64,000 nt of DNA from Epiperipatus broadwayi. Taxonomy: Eukaryota; Onychophora; Udeonychophora; Euonychophora; Peripatidae. The stretch is taken from positions 11,430,984 to 11,494,983 of the forward strand of contig JAQFVV010006208.1 of NCBI GenBank assembly GCA_028023455.1, given 5' to 3'. Below the pieces are notes generated by a model. That model made no database searches. It was not told where the DNA came from and saw nothing but the letters and a program-made list of their open reading frames with translations. Positions 1-11,339 of the stretch are shown here, in pieces. The number at the start of each line of letters is the position of its first letter. Position 1 is the stretch's first letter. The translations under genes were made by a program, and so were the position numbers.

Positions 1-64
1 TAAGATTGAGTACAGATAATTCTGAACACTGTTCGGCAGCCAATTTTTTTACATTATAGATTTG

Positions 65-760
65 CAGGGGCATAGTTATCCCGCAACCCTAAAGAATATG
101 TTTTACTTGTTAATATTAAAAAATAGCAATAAATTGATTATAAATTCCAGTTAACTTTAATAAGTAGCAATAAACGTATTATAAATTTCATTTGCATCAT
201 GTAATTTACATCCACAGTAATGGTTATTTGATGACTTGCGCAGAGAGATTAACGAGTGCTTTATAATAACTGTTCTAGGGAGAACAGCTATTAAAGACAA
301 TGTGGCAATAGATCTCCAATTTATTTGGATTGCTGGAAAGCATATAAACCAGATGATTTTAAATATTTTAAGGTCAATCACCGATATAACTTCAGGGACC
401 AGCGTTCAAGTGTTCATGTGCAAAACATTAAAAAACTATGGAGTCTAGCCAAATAGTGGAATAAGCAGGATTGGGAAACCATGACATATCCAATTTATTG
501 GAATTTATGTGGCAATTAATGCACAAAGAAGAAGATAAACTTGTGGCAATTTTGCAGGCCATTAGGGATTTCAGGCCGCCACCATGAATAATCCATGTTA
601 GTCACTTATTTTTTTAAATAAAGCCCTATAACTTGGATTAATACTACATTTATTGCTACTTATTAAAGTTAACATGAATTTGTAATTGATTTACTGATAT
701 TTTTTAATATTAATAAGTAAAACATATCTATTAAGAGATTTCAGAATAACTATGCCCCTG
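65..760. mobile_element. Non-autonomous DNA transposon with ~117-bp terminal inverted repeats
   Basis: Positions 65-182 and 643-760 are inverted copies of each other. Both ends start CAGGGGCATAGTTAT and continue through a shared AT-rich arm that includes AATAAGTAGCAATAAA. The CAGGGG terminus resembles hAT-type ends, but I see no clear 8-bp target duplication. The interior (about 183-642) has a 70-codon frame on the plus strand at 236-448 that I do not recognise. It may be a transposase remnant or chance. The inverted repeat is seen directly; the class is inference. Confidence 0.65.
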
Positions 761-974
761 AAAATGTATAACATATAAAAAAAAACTGCCAACCATACTA
801 TTTGGAATTATCCATAATAAATCTTGGTGCCTGGACGAATCCTTAAGTACTGATTTTTAAAGAAAAAGACTATATGATTAATTCTTTATTATTGATAACA
901 AATTGTATATATTTAAGCCTCAATTCATCTCTAAGACATGAGTGAGAAAGCCATATTCCAAATATTATATATAT

Positions 975-1447
975 CAGGGGTGTCCAACAAATCGATCGTG
1001 ATGCAACGGTTGATCGCAAAGCCAATTTTGGTCGATCATGAGGCCAATCTGGCACGAGCTGTCGGGTAACGAGTGAAACAAATTAAGTCAAGATTTTTAA
1101 GTTTTTTTGTTATTTTAGTTTTTGTTCTAAGTTTTTTTTTTCAATTCTAGATAGGTGAAGTCCACTAAGTCGTATCATTACTGAAAATAATATTTTTAAT
1201 CTCGACTTAATGTAGCTAATTTGAATTAATAAATATTGTTAATAATTACTCATGTTGCTTTAATTCCCCTGGACATGAGTTTTTTGGCCCATTAAATAAT
1301 TGTTTATTTTTTATTAGGCAGATATATAAAAATAATATGTATTTCACACCTCCCTCTATTCAGACTACGCCTACGAAAACAAGTCAATTGCAATACATTT
1401 TTAAAATAAAAAGTAGATGTTATGAACACAAAAGTTGGCCACCCCTG
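975..1447. mobile_element. hAT-type MITE with 8-bp target duplication
   Basis: The element begins CAGGGGTGTCCAACA and ends TTGGCCACCCCTG, inverted termini of the kind typical of animal hAT elements. It is flanked on both sides by ATATATAT (967-974 and 1448-1455), an exact 8-bp duplication as hAT transposases make, although the flank is itself a TA repeat, which weakens this evidence. The 473-bp interior has no coding frame that I recognise. Confidence 0.7.
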
Positions 1448-1455
1448 ATATATAT

Positions 1456-2640
1456 ATATATATTTGTCATTGCATTAGTTTTTCTATATGAAAGAAGGTC
1501 CTGTTGAGTGTAAAAAACGCATGGTGCCTGACAACAAAAAAATACTTCAATACTGACAACAGAAATGCACCAACTACTTCATTAAAATTATAAAAGTATA
1601 TAATGTTTATATAAAGCAGTATTCTCAATACCATCAACACATAAAAATAATATATATATATATATATAACTAAAACATTTATAAATATACATTTTACATT
1701 GTGAACATTGTATGAAAGTTCTTGATAATGAAATAAATTTTTCAAAATCGAAACAAAACAGATTTCATAACATATTAAAAAAATCTATCAAATATTTTAT
1801 AATTTATATAAGTTAGATATGATATTGAGAATTCTAATGTTATAGCAGGTTTTAGTTTGTTTATTTGTTCAATTGCATTTTTAAGAGAAATTAATATCAG
1901 TTGTGGTTTATCTGGGTTTTTTAGCCAATTATCAGTTTATCGAATGTTTGAAATATTTCAAGACCACACTCTCTACTTAGCAGTCCACTAGAATATTATC
2001 ATCTTCCCTTTTAATGTGTAAATTCCTCTCTGATTATTATGATTTTGACTTAAAACAGTTTTTTGATATGTACCAATTAAATTTTTAAATTTTAGTGTTT
2101 ATGTAATTTCTTGAACTATGTCATATAATTAATTGTATTTTATTTTTTAATGTATTAATTTTTTGACTATTGTTAATTAATGTTGGAATTTTTTTAATAT
2201 GTCTATAATTTCTTCTATAAAAATATCTTGCATGGTTTGATAGAATACGATTTTGTGATTTTTTCTAAAGCAACTTGATTGGTTGATAAAAATTTCATAA
2301 AATTTGTTGATTGGATATATATTTGATGAGACTTTTAAATTACAAAATCATTCACTACGATTTCTTATAATATTAAATAGAATTTTTTCACTGACATATA
2401 TGTTAAGTTTATATTTTTTATGACATCTGGTGTTACAATCAATTCCAACACATTATGGTCTGTAAAGATGACATAATAGATTTCATTTACATTTAATATA
2501 TTTATAAAACTTTCCATTTGTATTTTGTTTTCTGTCATTAAATATACATATTACTAAAGCATCTTTTGGAGTAGAAAGAAAATGTAGTTGATTTTATTAC
2601 CTGGGGCTATTTTATGTATAGCCTTGACATAATCTGAATA
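1456..2640. other. AT-rich DNA without recognisable features
   Basis: Only TA-rich microsatellite stretches and short chance frames are seen. No repeat shared with the rest of the window was recognised. Confidence 0.5.
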
Positions 2641-2786
2641 CGAGGATAGACAAATAAGACTTGTTCAGATAAAACAGTAGCAAGTCTCTTCATACAGTAG
2701 CGTCACCAAGTGCCAACCATAGTAATCAATAGATGCTAGGTTTCTGAATCAAAATCCCTATCTTGTGTATACTCATTCAATATTTC

Positions 2787-2818
2787 CAGATTAGTTAGAT
2801 TTCATCAGTGAGGAGTTT
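2787..2818 (-). ncRNA. Hammerhead ribozyme relic, family 1
   Basis: On the minus strand CTCCTCACTGATGA is intact, but stem II and the GAAA segment seen in sister copies are lost before the downstream TCTGG. It is identified by its place in the fold-back arm. It should be inactive. Confidence 0.4.
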
Positions 2819-3354
2819 GGAATATGAAATCATTGCACCTAGATCTTCGGATCTATGCAACACTGCTGCAACTACCGTTCACCTTTTTAATTAATTATAA
2901 AATTAAGAGCCTAAACTAAAAACACAATAATGCTTTCAATCCAAAAAAATTTGCTTGTATAATCTTTTATATATGAACTCATTTCAGTATCTATACATTT
3001 TGGTGTCTTTGGTTATTTAATAACCATAGTCAGCAATATCTTTTGATCAGGATTGGTATTATAGATTGTGTAAGCATAATATATAGTGATCATGTGACGT
3101 TTTAGAGGTTTAATATCCATTCTGGCCAAAAGATAGTAGTAACTATGGTTATTAAAAACTAAAGACATTAAAATGTGTAGATACAGAACTGAGTTCAAAT
3201 CTCTATGACTATACAAGTCAAATTAGATTGGATTGAAAACATTGTTGTGTTTTCATTTTAAGGCCATAGCTTTATAATTAACTAAAAAGGTAAATGGTGG
3301 TTTTGAAAAAGTTGCATTAGATCAAAAGATGTAGGTGCAGCTCTCACAGCCAAA

Positions 3355-3400
3355 GCTCCTCATTGATGAAAGTCACAAACTAGAAACCAGTCTGGAAATA
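3355..3400 (+). ncRNA. Degenerate hammerhead ribozyme, family 1
   Basis: CTCCTCA is followed by UUGAUGA (core C3 changed to U), a stem II segment that no longer pairs well, GAAA, then ACCAGUC and UGG. Position and order match the intact copies at 23363 and 57339. It is probably inactive because of C3 and the weak stem II. Confidence 0.5.
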
Positions 3401-3545
3401 TTGGATGAGTGGGCACCAGATGATGGACAAAATTTCTAGCATCAATTGATTACTTTGGCTTGCACTGGGTAGTATTACTATATATAGAGTGTTGTTACTA
3501 TTTTAACAGATTAACATAAGAAGTAGTGATCATTTGATGTTTTGG

Positions 3546-4270
3546 TGGTTTAATTCTTCAGATACCATATCAATAGTATAATTAAAAATATTGACATTTC
3601 AGAAGTCCTTGAATTACTAAATGCATCATACCAATAGTTTTTTTGCAAACATGTTCCTGTTAATTTGAGGATAATTTGTATTTTTGTGTTTATTTTAGAT
3701 GTGGATGATTTAAGATTATTAGTTAATTTTCACCTCGATATCGCTGCATGTGAAGCTGAGTTTAGAATTGTTTTATCATATTATTTAGAAGTAATGATTT
3801 CTTTGTGTGCATTGAGTCTTTAGTTGCAGTTCTTCACCATCAATTATCATGTCTTCATTAACTTTGTCATCCCTTTTGCCATGTACTTTTATATGTTTTT
3901 GCTTTTTCCCTACATGCTGCTGCCATTTTTGAAATTAATATTTTTTACTGATTTTATTTTCTTATTGATTCTTTTAATGTTTTCAAAATTTTCTATAAAT
4001 ATTTTCATGTGTGACATATTTTGTTAGCAATTTAATTTTAATATTCAGTAGTAATTGTTATATACTTGAGCACTGATCTCAACATTTATCATTTCTAATA
4101 AGTAACGATCTCTGTTATATATATATATATGCATATAAAGATGGAAACATCTTTCTGATATTTTGCATTATTAAAATAAGTATCCATTAACAGATACTTT
4201 TTCAACTACAAATAATTTTTTTAAAAATAAAATCGTAAAGTCTCAACATTTATCTCTCCGAACTATTCCG
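3546..4270. other. AT-rich DNA without recognisable features
   Basis: A 67-codon hydrophobic frame at 3824-4027 is rich in Phe/Leu/Ile codons, as expected by chance in T-rich DNA. No domain is seen. Confidence 0.45.
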
Positions 4271-4278
4271 GGAATTAG

Positions 4279-4777
4279 ACTATTTCCATCATCTAATATG
4301 TGTATTGAATGTCTGGATAGAGAAGAAATGGTTCAAAGAAGAAAATTTAAAGAAGCTGTCCACATGACAATGGTAAAACATGCTTAAGCCAACCTAGTGT
4401 GACTATACATAACGTATGGAAACCACTAATCAACTTTGCTCTTAGGAAAAAGTGGAGAAATCAGGAGAAATCTCACAGATAAGTATATGAAATTACTACA
4501 GACTGTTGCCTATGGTAGGCTGGCTCTGTTGGTTAGAATGTTACCTTAAAATCAATACTCAAGAATCTAAGGGTCCAGGTCCGAATCCCATACTAGTACT
4601 GTCACTGGTCAGGCCAGCAACACCTGAAGAAGAGGGGAGAATAAAACCTCTCAAAACATCGTGCATACACTAACCTGTTTGTTGTGCTATTACTAACAGT
4701 TGAATGTATTTGTAATATTCAAATAAAGTTAAATTTTCTAAAGACATTCAATACACATATTAGATGATGGAAATAGT
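4279..4777. repeat. 36-bp perfect inverted repeats flanking a SINE-bearing segment
   Basis: Positions 4279-4314 and 4742-4777 are exact reverse complements over 36 bp (the left arm starts ACTATTTCCATCATC). The 427-bp interior holds the SINE at 4505-4735. The arms are too perfect and too specific for chance in AT-rich DNA. They could be transposon termini or a recent fold-back rearrangement. Confidence 0.7.
4505..4735 (+). mobile_element. tRNA-derived SINE
   Basis: The head has a pol III A box-like TGGCTCTGTTGG (about 4520) and a B box-like GGTCCGAATCCC about 45 bp further on, the spacing expected for a tRNA promoter. A tRNA-unrelated body follows (CACTGGTCAGG, AGAGGGGAGAATAAAACC) and the end is AATAAAGTTAAATTTT. 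It is a SINE rather than a tRNA gene because the cloverleaf is not closed and a body follows it. Confidence 0.55.
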
Positions 4778-4789
4778 CCAATATAAAAA

Positions 4790-5860
4790 TACAACTAGAA
4801 CACCATCATCACAAACCTTCAGGAAAACATTCTGGGATTTATCTTGTCCTCTAAAATAATATGAATAATAAGGTAGTTATTTAATTAAAAATAAACTTTA
4901 TTTATATAACAATTGATTGCCGCAACAAATTAGATGATATAAATACAAATGCATGTATGATAGAATTTATATACAATCATTAATAAAAGTAAGAGTGTGT
5001 GAAACTTAAACACACATTTTCATAATTCTTAAACATAAGAATATAATTAAAAATATGTTAATAAATTACAATGTACAAAATGTTTTCAGGAGAATTTTTA
5101 GGTGTATTGATGTTACAATGTTACTAACCAATAGCAAAAATTTATATTATTAATTTATTAGCATAGATTTGATTACTGTATTTGCTTTATAAAAATATAT
5201 ATGATACAAAATGTCATATATTTATAATGAGATATATATATTGTAACCATATATTTTAGTATAAAATATAATAATTGATGTAACTGGTATAAAAATTTCT
5301 CTTTCTTCTTTTGGTGATTTGATTGGCTTGATTTGCACTTTGAACAGATTACTTTCTTATATTATTTTAATAAATTTAAATTTGCTTCTTTCCATATGCT
5401 GACTCATATCAAAACGTTTAACTTTTAAAAATTTGACAACACATTAAAATTTGGTAAAATATTATTAAAATAATATTTTATTTTTATTTGTTTAAAATGA
5501 TCTTAAATTATTATTTCCATTGAATTAATAAACCATTTGTTCAATTAAAATTAATTATTAAAAATAAATACAGTAATTACGTATGCGTCTCAATGTAATA
5601 AAAGAAAAGAGCGCGAATTTAAGAGGAGATCGTCTGTTAATTTTGCTTTTGGGAGGGAGAAAGAAAAGAAAATGGTAAAGGCAAATGGTGTAAATTTGAT
5701 AAACTTATTTTAAAATAGTTAACAAGTAAACGGATTACCACAAACTTTGCTATAAACATAAAAATAACCTAGTGGTATTTAATTAAGATGAATTGCTAAA
5801 TTTAAAAAGTCTGTTCAAGTTGGCTGGCCAAGTGGATCGAATCACCGGTAACAATTTTCC
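4790..5860. other. AT-rich DNA, no gene recognised
   Basis: Mostly A/T runs. A short GC-richer, purine-rich patch lies at 5608-5690 (AAGAGGAGATCG, GGGAGGGAGAAAG). It could be a promoter or untranslated exon of the candidate at 5878, but nothing diagnostic is present. Confidence 0.4.
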
Positions 5861-5877
5861 AATATTACATTTTTAAA

Positions 5878-6042
5878 ATGTCGGAGCTTCCCAGTTTAAA
5901 AGAATTAATTGCAAGAGTTTGGTATGTTTTAAAATGTTTATTATTCTACAATTTGGAAAAATTAAATAAGTATTTTAATTACAGAAGTTTTATGAATATG
6001 AAAATTTGCTTTTTAAAAAAGAAGAAGTTTAAATTAAAGTAA
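5878..6042 (+). CDS. Candidate first coding exon or small ORF
   Basis: The ATG at 5878 has A at -3 and opens a 54-codon frame. The first 14 codons (MSELPSLKELIARV) have mixed codon use that stands out from the flanks. They are followed at 5921 by GGTATGTTT, a good splice donor, after which the frame becomes A/T-driven. The best reading is a short first exon of about 5878-5921. No downstream exon was found and the product is unknown. Confidence 0.3.
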   Translation: MSELPSLKELIARVWYVLKCLLFYNLEKLNKYFNYRSFMNMKICFLKKKKFKLK

Positions 6043-6049
6043 AATGTTA

Positions 6050-7080
6050 AAGTTATCAATATAGTTTAATATTTTCGTTTCTAATTCTAATAAAAATATA
6101 GTATTGATTGATATTTAACTGTACAATGCCAATCATATATTTGCTAGTTAATTTGTTTAACATTTGGATAATAAACCGTCTTCAAAATAGTTAATCAAAG
6201 CTATTTTCTAATTTTAATGTCAGTTTGAAATGATTAAATTAATTGCTATAATTAGTATTCCTAGATTTAAGCGTGGATAAATAAATATTAGCATGGATGT
6301 GATAAACTTGGAACATTTTAATAGAGAAATGTAGAAATTAATAACTTATGAGAAACATTTTCATTTAAATTCTGCGTGTCATGTTTTGAAATTGTTTCAT
6401 GTTTATGGAGCCACGTAAAATCGTCAATCTAATAGTGATTATAATAACTAATACAAATGGATAAAATTGCATGTATGGAATTTAACTATAATTATAGCTA
6501 TTGCTTCATGTATTTGTTGTTCGACACATCGAACATGGATTCCACGGATCATATTTGGAGTTATAAAATGCTATATAATCCAATTTGTGATACACACACC
6601 TGCTCTAATTCATGTGTTGAACTATAAAATGCGATACGTTTACTTTATATCATACACACACCTGTTAAATTTTATGTATTTGATGAATAATGCATTACTT
6701 TAATTTTATAGTTATATGAACTTGCATGTGAAGTTCATAAGTTATATTTTATTAAGTTTAAATTAATAGGGGTTGAATAAAATATTTATTCAAGAGAATA
6801 GCGCTTGCGAAAAAGCTTAAAAAGTACTGAATGAATTCATGAGATGTATCAATCTTTATGAGTTATTTTGTTAGTCTTTCCAGATTTATATTCCTATACT
6901 AATATTACTTATATTATATTACACATGTTTTATTTTAAGAAAGATAAGTTAGTACATTAGTTGTCCTGATTAGCGTAACATTTATTATGCAAGAACCCAC
7001 ATTTGCTAAAGTGTTAGTGTATTCTGAATGGTCAGAATAACTGAGGGGGATGATTTTGCACTTTAATGTGAAGTAAATAG
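6050..7080. other. AT-rich DNA without recognisable features
   Basis: A 78-codon frame at 6467-6703 is of the kind expected by chance. No repeat or RNA motif is seen. Confidence 0.4.
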
Positions 7081-7108
7081 TAATGTTGTTTTAGAATGTA
7101 AAGGGCAT

Positions 7109-7296
7109 TAATCTGTGCTGGTGGTTAATCCGCAGATTACTTTATTGCCATTTTTGTATTTTACACTCATTCCTGCGCTGGTGGTTAATCCGCGGAATGG
7201 TGTACTTGTACTTATTGCTTTATGATGGTGTATAAATCCACAAAACGTTTAGTGTTATTTAATTCCTCCGTGTAGATGAATACATCCACAGGAATA
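7109..7296 (+). ncRNA. Row of related hairpins, possible structured RNA
   Basis: Hairpin 1 (7109-7139) has a 9-bp stem, TAATCTGTG against CGCAGATTA. Hairpin 2 (7162-7204) has a stem of about 14 bp with two bulges, including CATTCC/GGAATG and GCG/CGC. Both enclose the same 13-nt loop CTGGTGGTTAATC although their stems differ in sequence. A weaker hairpin follows near 7227-7242, and a fourth at 7262-7295 pairs ATTCCT with AGGAAT around GTG/CAC. An identical loop with different but paired stems suggests selection on structure. The family is unknown. Confidence 0.4.
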
Positions 7297-7299
7297 TGT

Positions 7300-8830
7300 T
7301 TTGCTTCATAGATATAAGTTGGGCAAAGTATTTTAGTTAATTTGCTAAATCATCTTCTTTCGTTTGTAAGCATAATTTATAAGTTAGATCATCAAATGGT
7401 AGCAGGACATTCTATTCAAGTTACTTCATAATAATTAACTGTTGGTTGATTATTATTTACCGGAGTGTAAGTTTAAATTATCACTTTATTTAATGATTGC
7501 ATTGTAGCTAAATCCTACAGACATAATATTATTTATTATATTATTATAAGTTTACGGTATGGATTTATTGAATCTGGAAATGACGTTAAATATTTCATGA
7601 GTTGATGCTGAATTTAGTATAATTTTCTCAATATTCATTGTATCAAATTGAAATATAAGGTATGATTAGGTTTTTAAAAACTGTACCTATGAGATGTTAT
7701 TGAAGAAAGTCGATGGAATTATAATTTATTTATTTTATTTGTTTATTTATGTCTTTAATTATAACATGGAAATTAATTACTTATTATTCATAATTTTGTA
7801 AATAAAAGTTGATTTATAATTAAACTTACTGTGCCATTGCTATGTGTCATTTGTAAAATCAGAAATCATAAACCTTGGATAGAGCATACATTGAAGTACA
7901 TACTATCGTCAACATGATATAAGAGTTTATTGATATTTTTTTGAGAAAACATTAAGATGCTTTTCGTCTTTGGTATTTTATGATGTGTAAGGTACAATAA
8001 AATCCCATTTACCTTTTCCATCATTTTGGCTTTGCGTAGTTGATTCTAGTATACCATACAAATTGATTATTAAACTTGTAAACAGATTTACCAAATAATA
8101 ACATGATTGAATATATTTACTTAACGTTTTTAAATTGTCATTTGTCAGTATAATAAGAGTCTCAGTAATATAGTAAACTATAAAAAGGAACCCAAGTATT
8201 TATGTTTATTTATTGCAAAGCTTTACCTGGACTAGCATCTGTATTAGAAATCATATAGATGGTTTAAAAATTCATAATCTTATGTAATTCCACAAATTAT
8301 GCCATCTTGTACATGGTCGGCCATCAGGTCTCATACAATAAAAATTGCAAATTAAGGTTTGAAAATAATAACATTACACTTATAATTTGATTAAATTATT
8401 TTATCATAATACTATGGTAGTTCTTCGCGGTACACCCTGGCTGCGATCAAATTAAATCATAAAAAAGTTTATGTTAGATCATTAGTTTGGTCTGTGGTAA
8501 GTTGCCCCAGATGTTGATTGTGGTCTTTCGTGCATAAAATAGATAGCATGATATGCTTTTGGATACAGATCTTAATAGCTGACAATGTGCAACAGGAATT
8601 GATCAGTGATAGAAGTTACGATTCTTAGTGCATTTGCGTTTCTGTAGTTGGGACCACACAATTTACGGTTACAATTTTGAGTGCCACAGCGGGTTCGGCA
8701 CGATGGGTAGTTGAGAGGGCGAGTGAATGGTTACAATATATATATTGATAAACCTTTTTTTATTATCAATATAAAAACCAATTGCATAAATCATGACTAA
8801 AAATTTATAAACAAGAATTGTGTGGGAGAT
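7300..8830. other. AT-rich DNA without recognisable features
   Basis: No repeat shared with other parts of the window and no plausible exon were recognised. A GC-richer patch at 8660-8720 (GGGTTCGGCAC) is B box-like but has no matching A box. Confidence 0.4.
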
Positions 8831-8990
8831 GATAATCTGGACCAACTGATGAGTGCTGGTTTAGCACGAAATACATATATTGGTGATTATTTATCTTTTC
8901 TACATGTGTGTGGTCATGTGTATCAGTTTATGAGATAGTGTGGATAGATGGAGGGCACTTGAAAATCTGAGTTCAAATCCCTTATACCTA
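8828..8990 (+). mobile_element. tRNA-linked hammerhead repeat unit (family 7)
   Basis: A single plus-strand unit: the HHR at 8838-8886, then GTGATTATTTATC, then a tRNA-like segment with A box-like TGGTCATGTGTATCAG and B box-like GAGTTCAAATCCC (about 8970). The same order is found at 11.1-14.7, 54.8, 61.2 and 62 kb. It combines a pol III promoter and a self-cleaving ribozyme in one short non-coding repeat. Confidence 0.7.
8838..8886 (+). ncRNA. Hammerhead ribozyme, family 7 (best-preserved copy)
   Basis: Stem I pairs ACCAA (8841-8845) with UUGGU (8880-8884). The core CUGAUGA is 8846-8852. Stem II pairs GUGC (8853-8856) with GCAC (8864-8867) around UGGUUUA. GAAA is 8868-8871. Stem III is AUA/UAU with a 2-nt loop, followed by A17 at 8879 as the predicted cleavage nucleotide. 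All conserved core residues are present, so cleavage is plausible. Confidence 0.85.
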
Positions 8991-8999
8991 CAAACAAGA

Positions 9000-9890
9000 A
9001 TTGTGCATATTTTCTTAGTTAATTTGCTAATTATTCCTTTGCATTCTTAATTAGATAGTGGTTGAAAATGATGTTGATAAATATTTGGTATTTATTAATT
9101 AGACAAAAATATAATATTAGGGTAGAATGATAAAGTCAATTACTGCTCTCAATGTAGAAATATGTGAACTGGAATACTTACATAGAGATTTGTTTGGTAG
9201 ATACCTATTTACAAATCAATACTTCAGAAATCTATTTTACAATATATCAATTGATTATTTAGTTTACTATATTGTAATAATTCTCTATTCTGGGCTATTT
9301 ATTGTATATTTAAGAAATCAAATTTACAATATATAGCATTAGAGTAAAGAACTTCTCATAAAATCTTTTAATATCAGTAAAAAAAATCATCATAAATATA
9401 TCTAACAATCACATGAGAGATAGCTGAAATTTTATGAGGATTGTATATACTTTTCTGAACAATTATTTTATTAGATAGCTATTTATCAATGAGTAGTTTG
9501 ATATATAAGATCATTTATTTTCTATTACATATTAAATTTTTTAATAATTAAACATGATAGGTAATAAATGTCTATATAAAAAAGATTTTATTTAGTTATT
9601 CATAATAAAAATTTATGATTTAAAAAAGAAAATATACAAACATTTGAGAGATAAGAATTTTAATGTAAATATACATAGTAAGGAAGTTGGACATATAGAT
9701 TTTAAGATTAAAATGTTGGAGGGGGTTAGATTATATAAAAAAAGAATGGTAAAAGAGAGTTTATATATAAAAAGATATAAACCTGTTTTGAATAGAATTG
9801 GATAAGTAATGCATAAAGAATTATTTTTGGAAATAAATGTAATTTTGAAGGGTATAGGAAAGAAGAAGGAAATAAGTGTTTTATTGTAAA
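9000..9890. other. AT-rich DNA without recognisable features
   Basis: Short chance frames only. Confidence 0.4.
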
Positions 9891-9895
9891 ATTGT

Positions 9896-9985
9896 CGTCT
9901 TGCATTGGTGGTCGAGAGGTCAGCGCGACTGCCTTGCATTTGCAGGCAATTGCCCAGGTTGCGGGTTCGCGTCCTGGCCGATATT
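9896..9985 (+). repeat. tRNA-like sequence with long variable arm (SINE head or tRNA pseudogene)
   Basis: GCATTGGTGGTCGAGAGGTC provides an A box, and GCGGGTTCGCGTCC is a B box with T-arm pairing. The distance between them requires a long class II (Leu/Ser-like) variable arm. The acceptor stem pairs only partly. It is related to the SINE at 41790 but has no oligo(A) tail. Either a diverged SINE copy or a tRNA pseudogene. Confidence 0.55.
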
Positions 9986-10835
9986 TTGTTTTAATTTAAT
10001 TTATTTTAATGTATTTTATTTATTTTAATTTTTATGGGATTTATATATTTTTTTGTGTTTTTTATATTTTTTTGGTCTTTTTGTTTTTATTATGTGGAGT
10101 TTGTTATAATGTAATGTTTTTTCTAGATCCTTGAAAATGACTATAAAGTAAAAATAGATGGAACAAGTGGATATATATACAAGAAATAAAGTTTTTATAA
10201 AGTAAAGAGGAAAATGAGACTTTTAATTGTTTGAAATAATGACTTCTTTCTCTATTTTAAATAAATACATCCATATTGGTGTTATTTTGAGATGCATGAA
10301 TTCTAACTTTTTTAATAGTTTCAAATTAGTCAAAATACTCAACATACAATTTTCGTAGTGCATGTATTAATGAAAAAGTTGAATTGTTAACTAATCTGTT
10401 ATCTGAACGCTATATGAATACATATAATACATATGTATTCTTAAAATGTACATGATGTATAAAAACAAAAATTCTATGTTATAAAAAATATATAGATCAT
10501 GGCAATAATTTCTAACATTCAAATTGTTATTACTTTAGATATTATCATCATCATCACCAATAATAATAATAATAACATCAACAACAATAATAATAAAAAA
10601 GCCTACAGCCCTTTTATATCTTTAAGCTTAAACGAATTTTAAACTGACTGTATAATCTATACACAAAGAAGTTGTTTCCAACAATACATTAAATGTAAAA
10701 AGTGGCATTAATGTCTAGTATAAAATTGTTAATTTTAGATATTAAAAAAAAAAAAAAAATCACATGATCAGTTTTTATCCATAGTATATGTTTATAAAAA
10801 ACAACAACTAATCTTTAAGGCATATCATACCATTT
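9986..10835. other. AT-rich DNA with ATC/AAT microsatellite
   Basis: T-rich low-complexity sequence at about 9990-10120 and a (TCA)n/(AAT)n microsatellite near 10545-10600. No gene seen. Confidence 0.5.
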
Positions 10836-10882
10836 CAGACATTCTTATACATTTTAACAATACTATTTTTTATATTGAAACA

Positions 10883-10923
10883 TTATTCTTACAGTTTCGA
10901 TCCTGCAGTCATCATCAGAACTC
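10883..10923 (-). ncRNA. Hammerhead ribozyme, family 2 (left arm)
   Basis: On the minus strand: CUGAUGA, a UGACUGCAGGAUC stem II segment that pairs only weakly here, GAAA, then CUGUA with predicted cleavage after A. The core is intact; stem II is poorer than in the 14-kb copy, so activity is uncertain. Confidence 0.65.
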
Positions 10924-10930
10924 TTTAAAA

Positions 10931-10968
10931 TCCTCTGATGATGACTGCAGACAAAATTGTAAGACTAA
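10931..10968 (+). ncRNA. Hammerhead relic, family 2 (right arm)
   Basis: CUGAUGAUGACUGCAG is kept, but the GAAA segment reads AAAAUUGUAAG. Predicted inactive. Identified by symmetry with the left arm. Confidence 0.5.
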
Positions 10969-11290
10969 AGTAGTGATATAAAAAATAATATTGCTGAAGT
11001 GTATAAGAAAGTTAGAAATGGTATATCTAAATATAGAAATCAATATATAAGAAAAAGTTTAATACCCATGACAGAATTGTTATAAAAAAGTTAAATCTAT
11101 CTTTAAGTTCTATAAAAATTGCAATTTTCAATATATAAATTAATACACTGTACAGGCTTACATACACCTGCACATATATAATGTAATATATAAGAGATTT
11201 GAACTCAGACTTTCACATGATTCTCAGCTCTCCATGCAATCTCATATTGCTGATCCACCTGACCATACACATGTTAAAAAGATAAATAAT

Positions 11291-11339
11291 CACCAATATA
11301 CATATTTCATGCTAATCCAGCAATCATCAGTTCGTCCAG
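11291..11339 (-). ncRNA. Hammerhead ribozyme, family 7 (array unit 1)
   Basis: Minus strand: CUGAUGA, stem II UUGC/GCAU (3 bp plus a mismatch) around a 7-nt loop, GAAA, stem III AUAUGUAU and A17. Stem I is reduced because one base of ACCAA is changed to ACGAA. Core intact. Confidence 0.75.

Larger units (their letters stand above)
2640..3545. mobile_element. Old fold-back element of hammerhead family 1
   Basis: The left part (about 2660-2900) and the right part (about 3300-3510) are diverged inverted copies of the same unit found at 22.8, 34.4, 39.6 and 57.2 kb (landmarks: CATACAGTAG, TCAATATTTCCAGA, GATGAGTGGGCACCAGAT). The right end carries the family's terminal GTGATCATTTGATGTTTTGG block. 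A middle segment of about 400 bp separates the arms. Many substitutions suggest this is the oldest copy in the window. Confidence 0.6.
10840..11025. mobile_element. Short fold-back element, hammerhead family 2
   Basis: The left arm (CATACCATTTC... TTAACAATACTATTTTTTATA) is mirrored by the right arm (TATAAAAAATAATATTG... GAAATGGTAT). The arms are about 80 bp and meet around 10925. Each arm carries an HHR-like core pointing outwards. The 50.48-kb copy is the closest relative. Confidence 0.75.

Noticed and set aside
1467-1745. 92-codon minus-strand ORF
   Set aside because: Composition is Phe/Tyr/Ile/Asn-rich as expected from AT-rich DNA, with TA microsatellite inside.
8660-8720. B box-like GGGTTCGGCAC as a tRNA/SINE
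   Set aside because: No A box at the right distance and no cloverleaf pairing.
9896-9985. Functional tRNA gene
   Set aside because: The acceptor stem pairs at only about 5 of 7 positions and the sequence is closest to the SINE family; kept as tRNA-like.
10861-11000. Palindromes with ATCATCAG/CTGATGAT read as transcription terminators
   Set aside because: The context is eukaryotic and the symmetric cores match hammerhead consensus; no T-tract follows in a fixed position.
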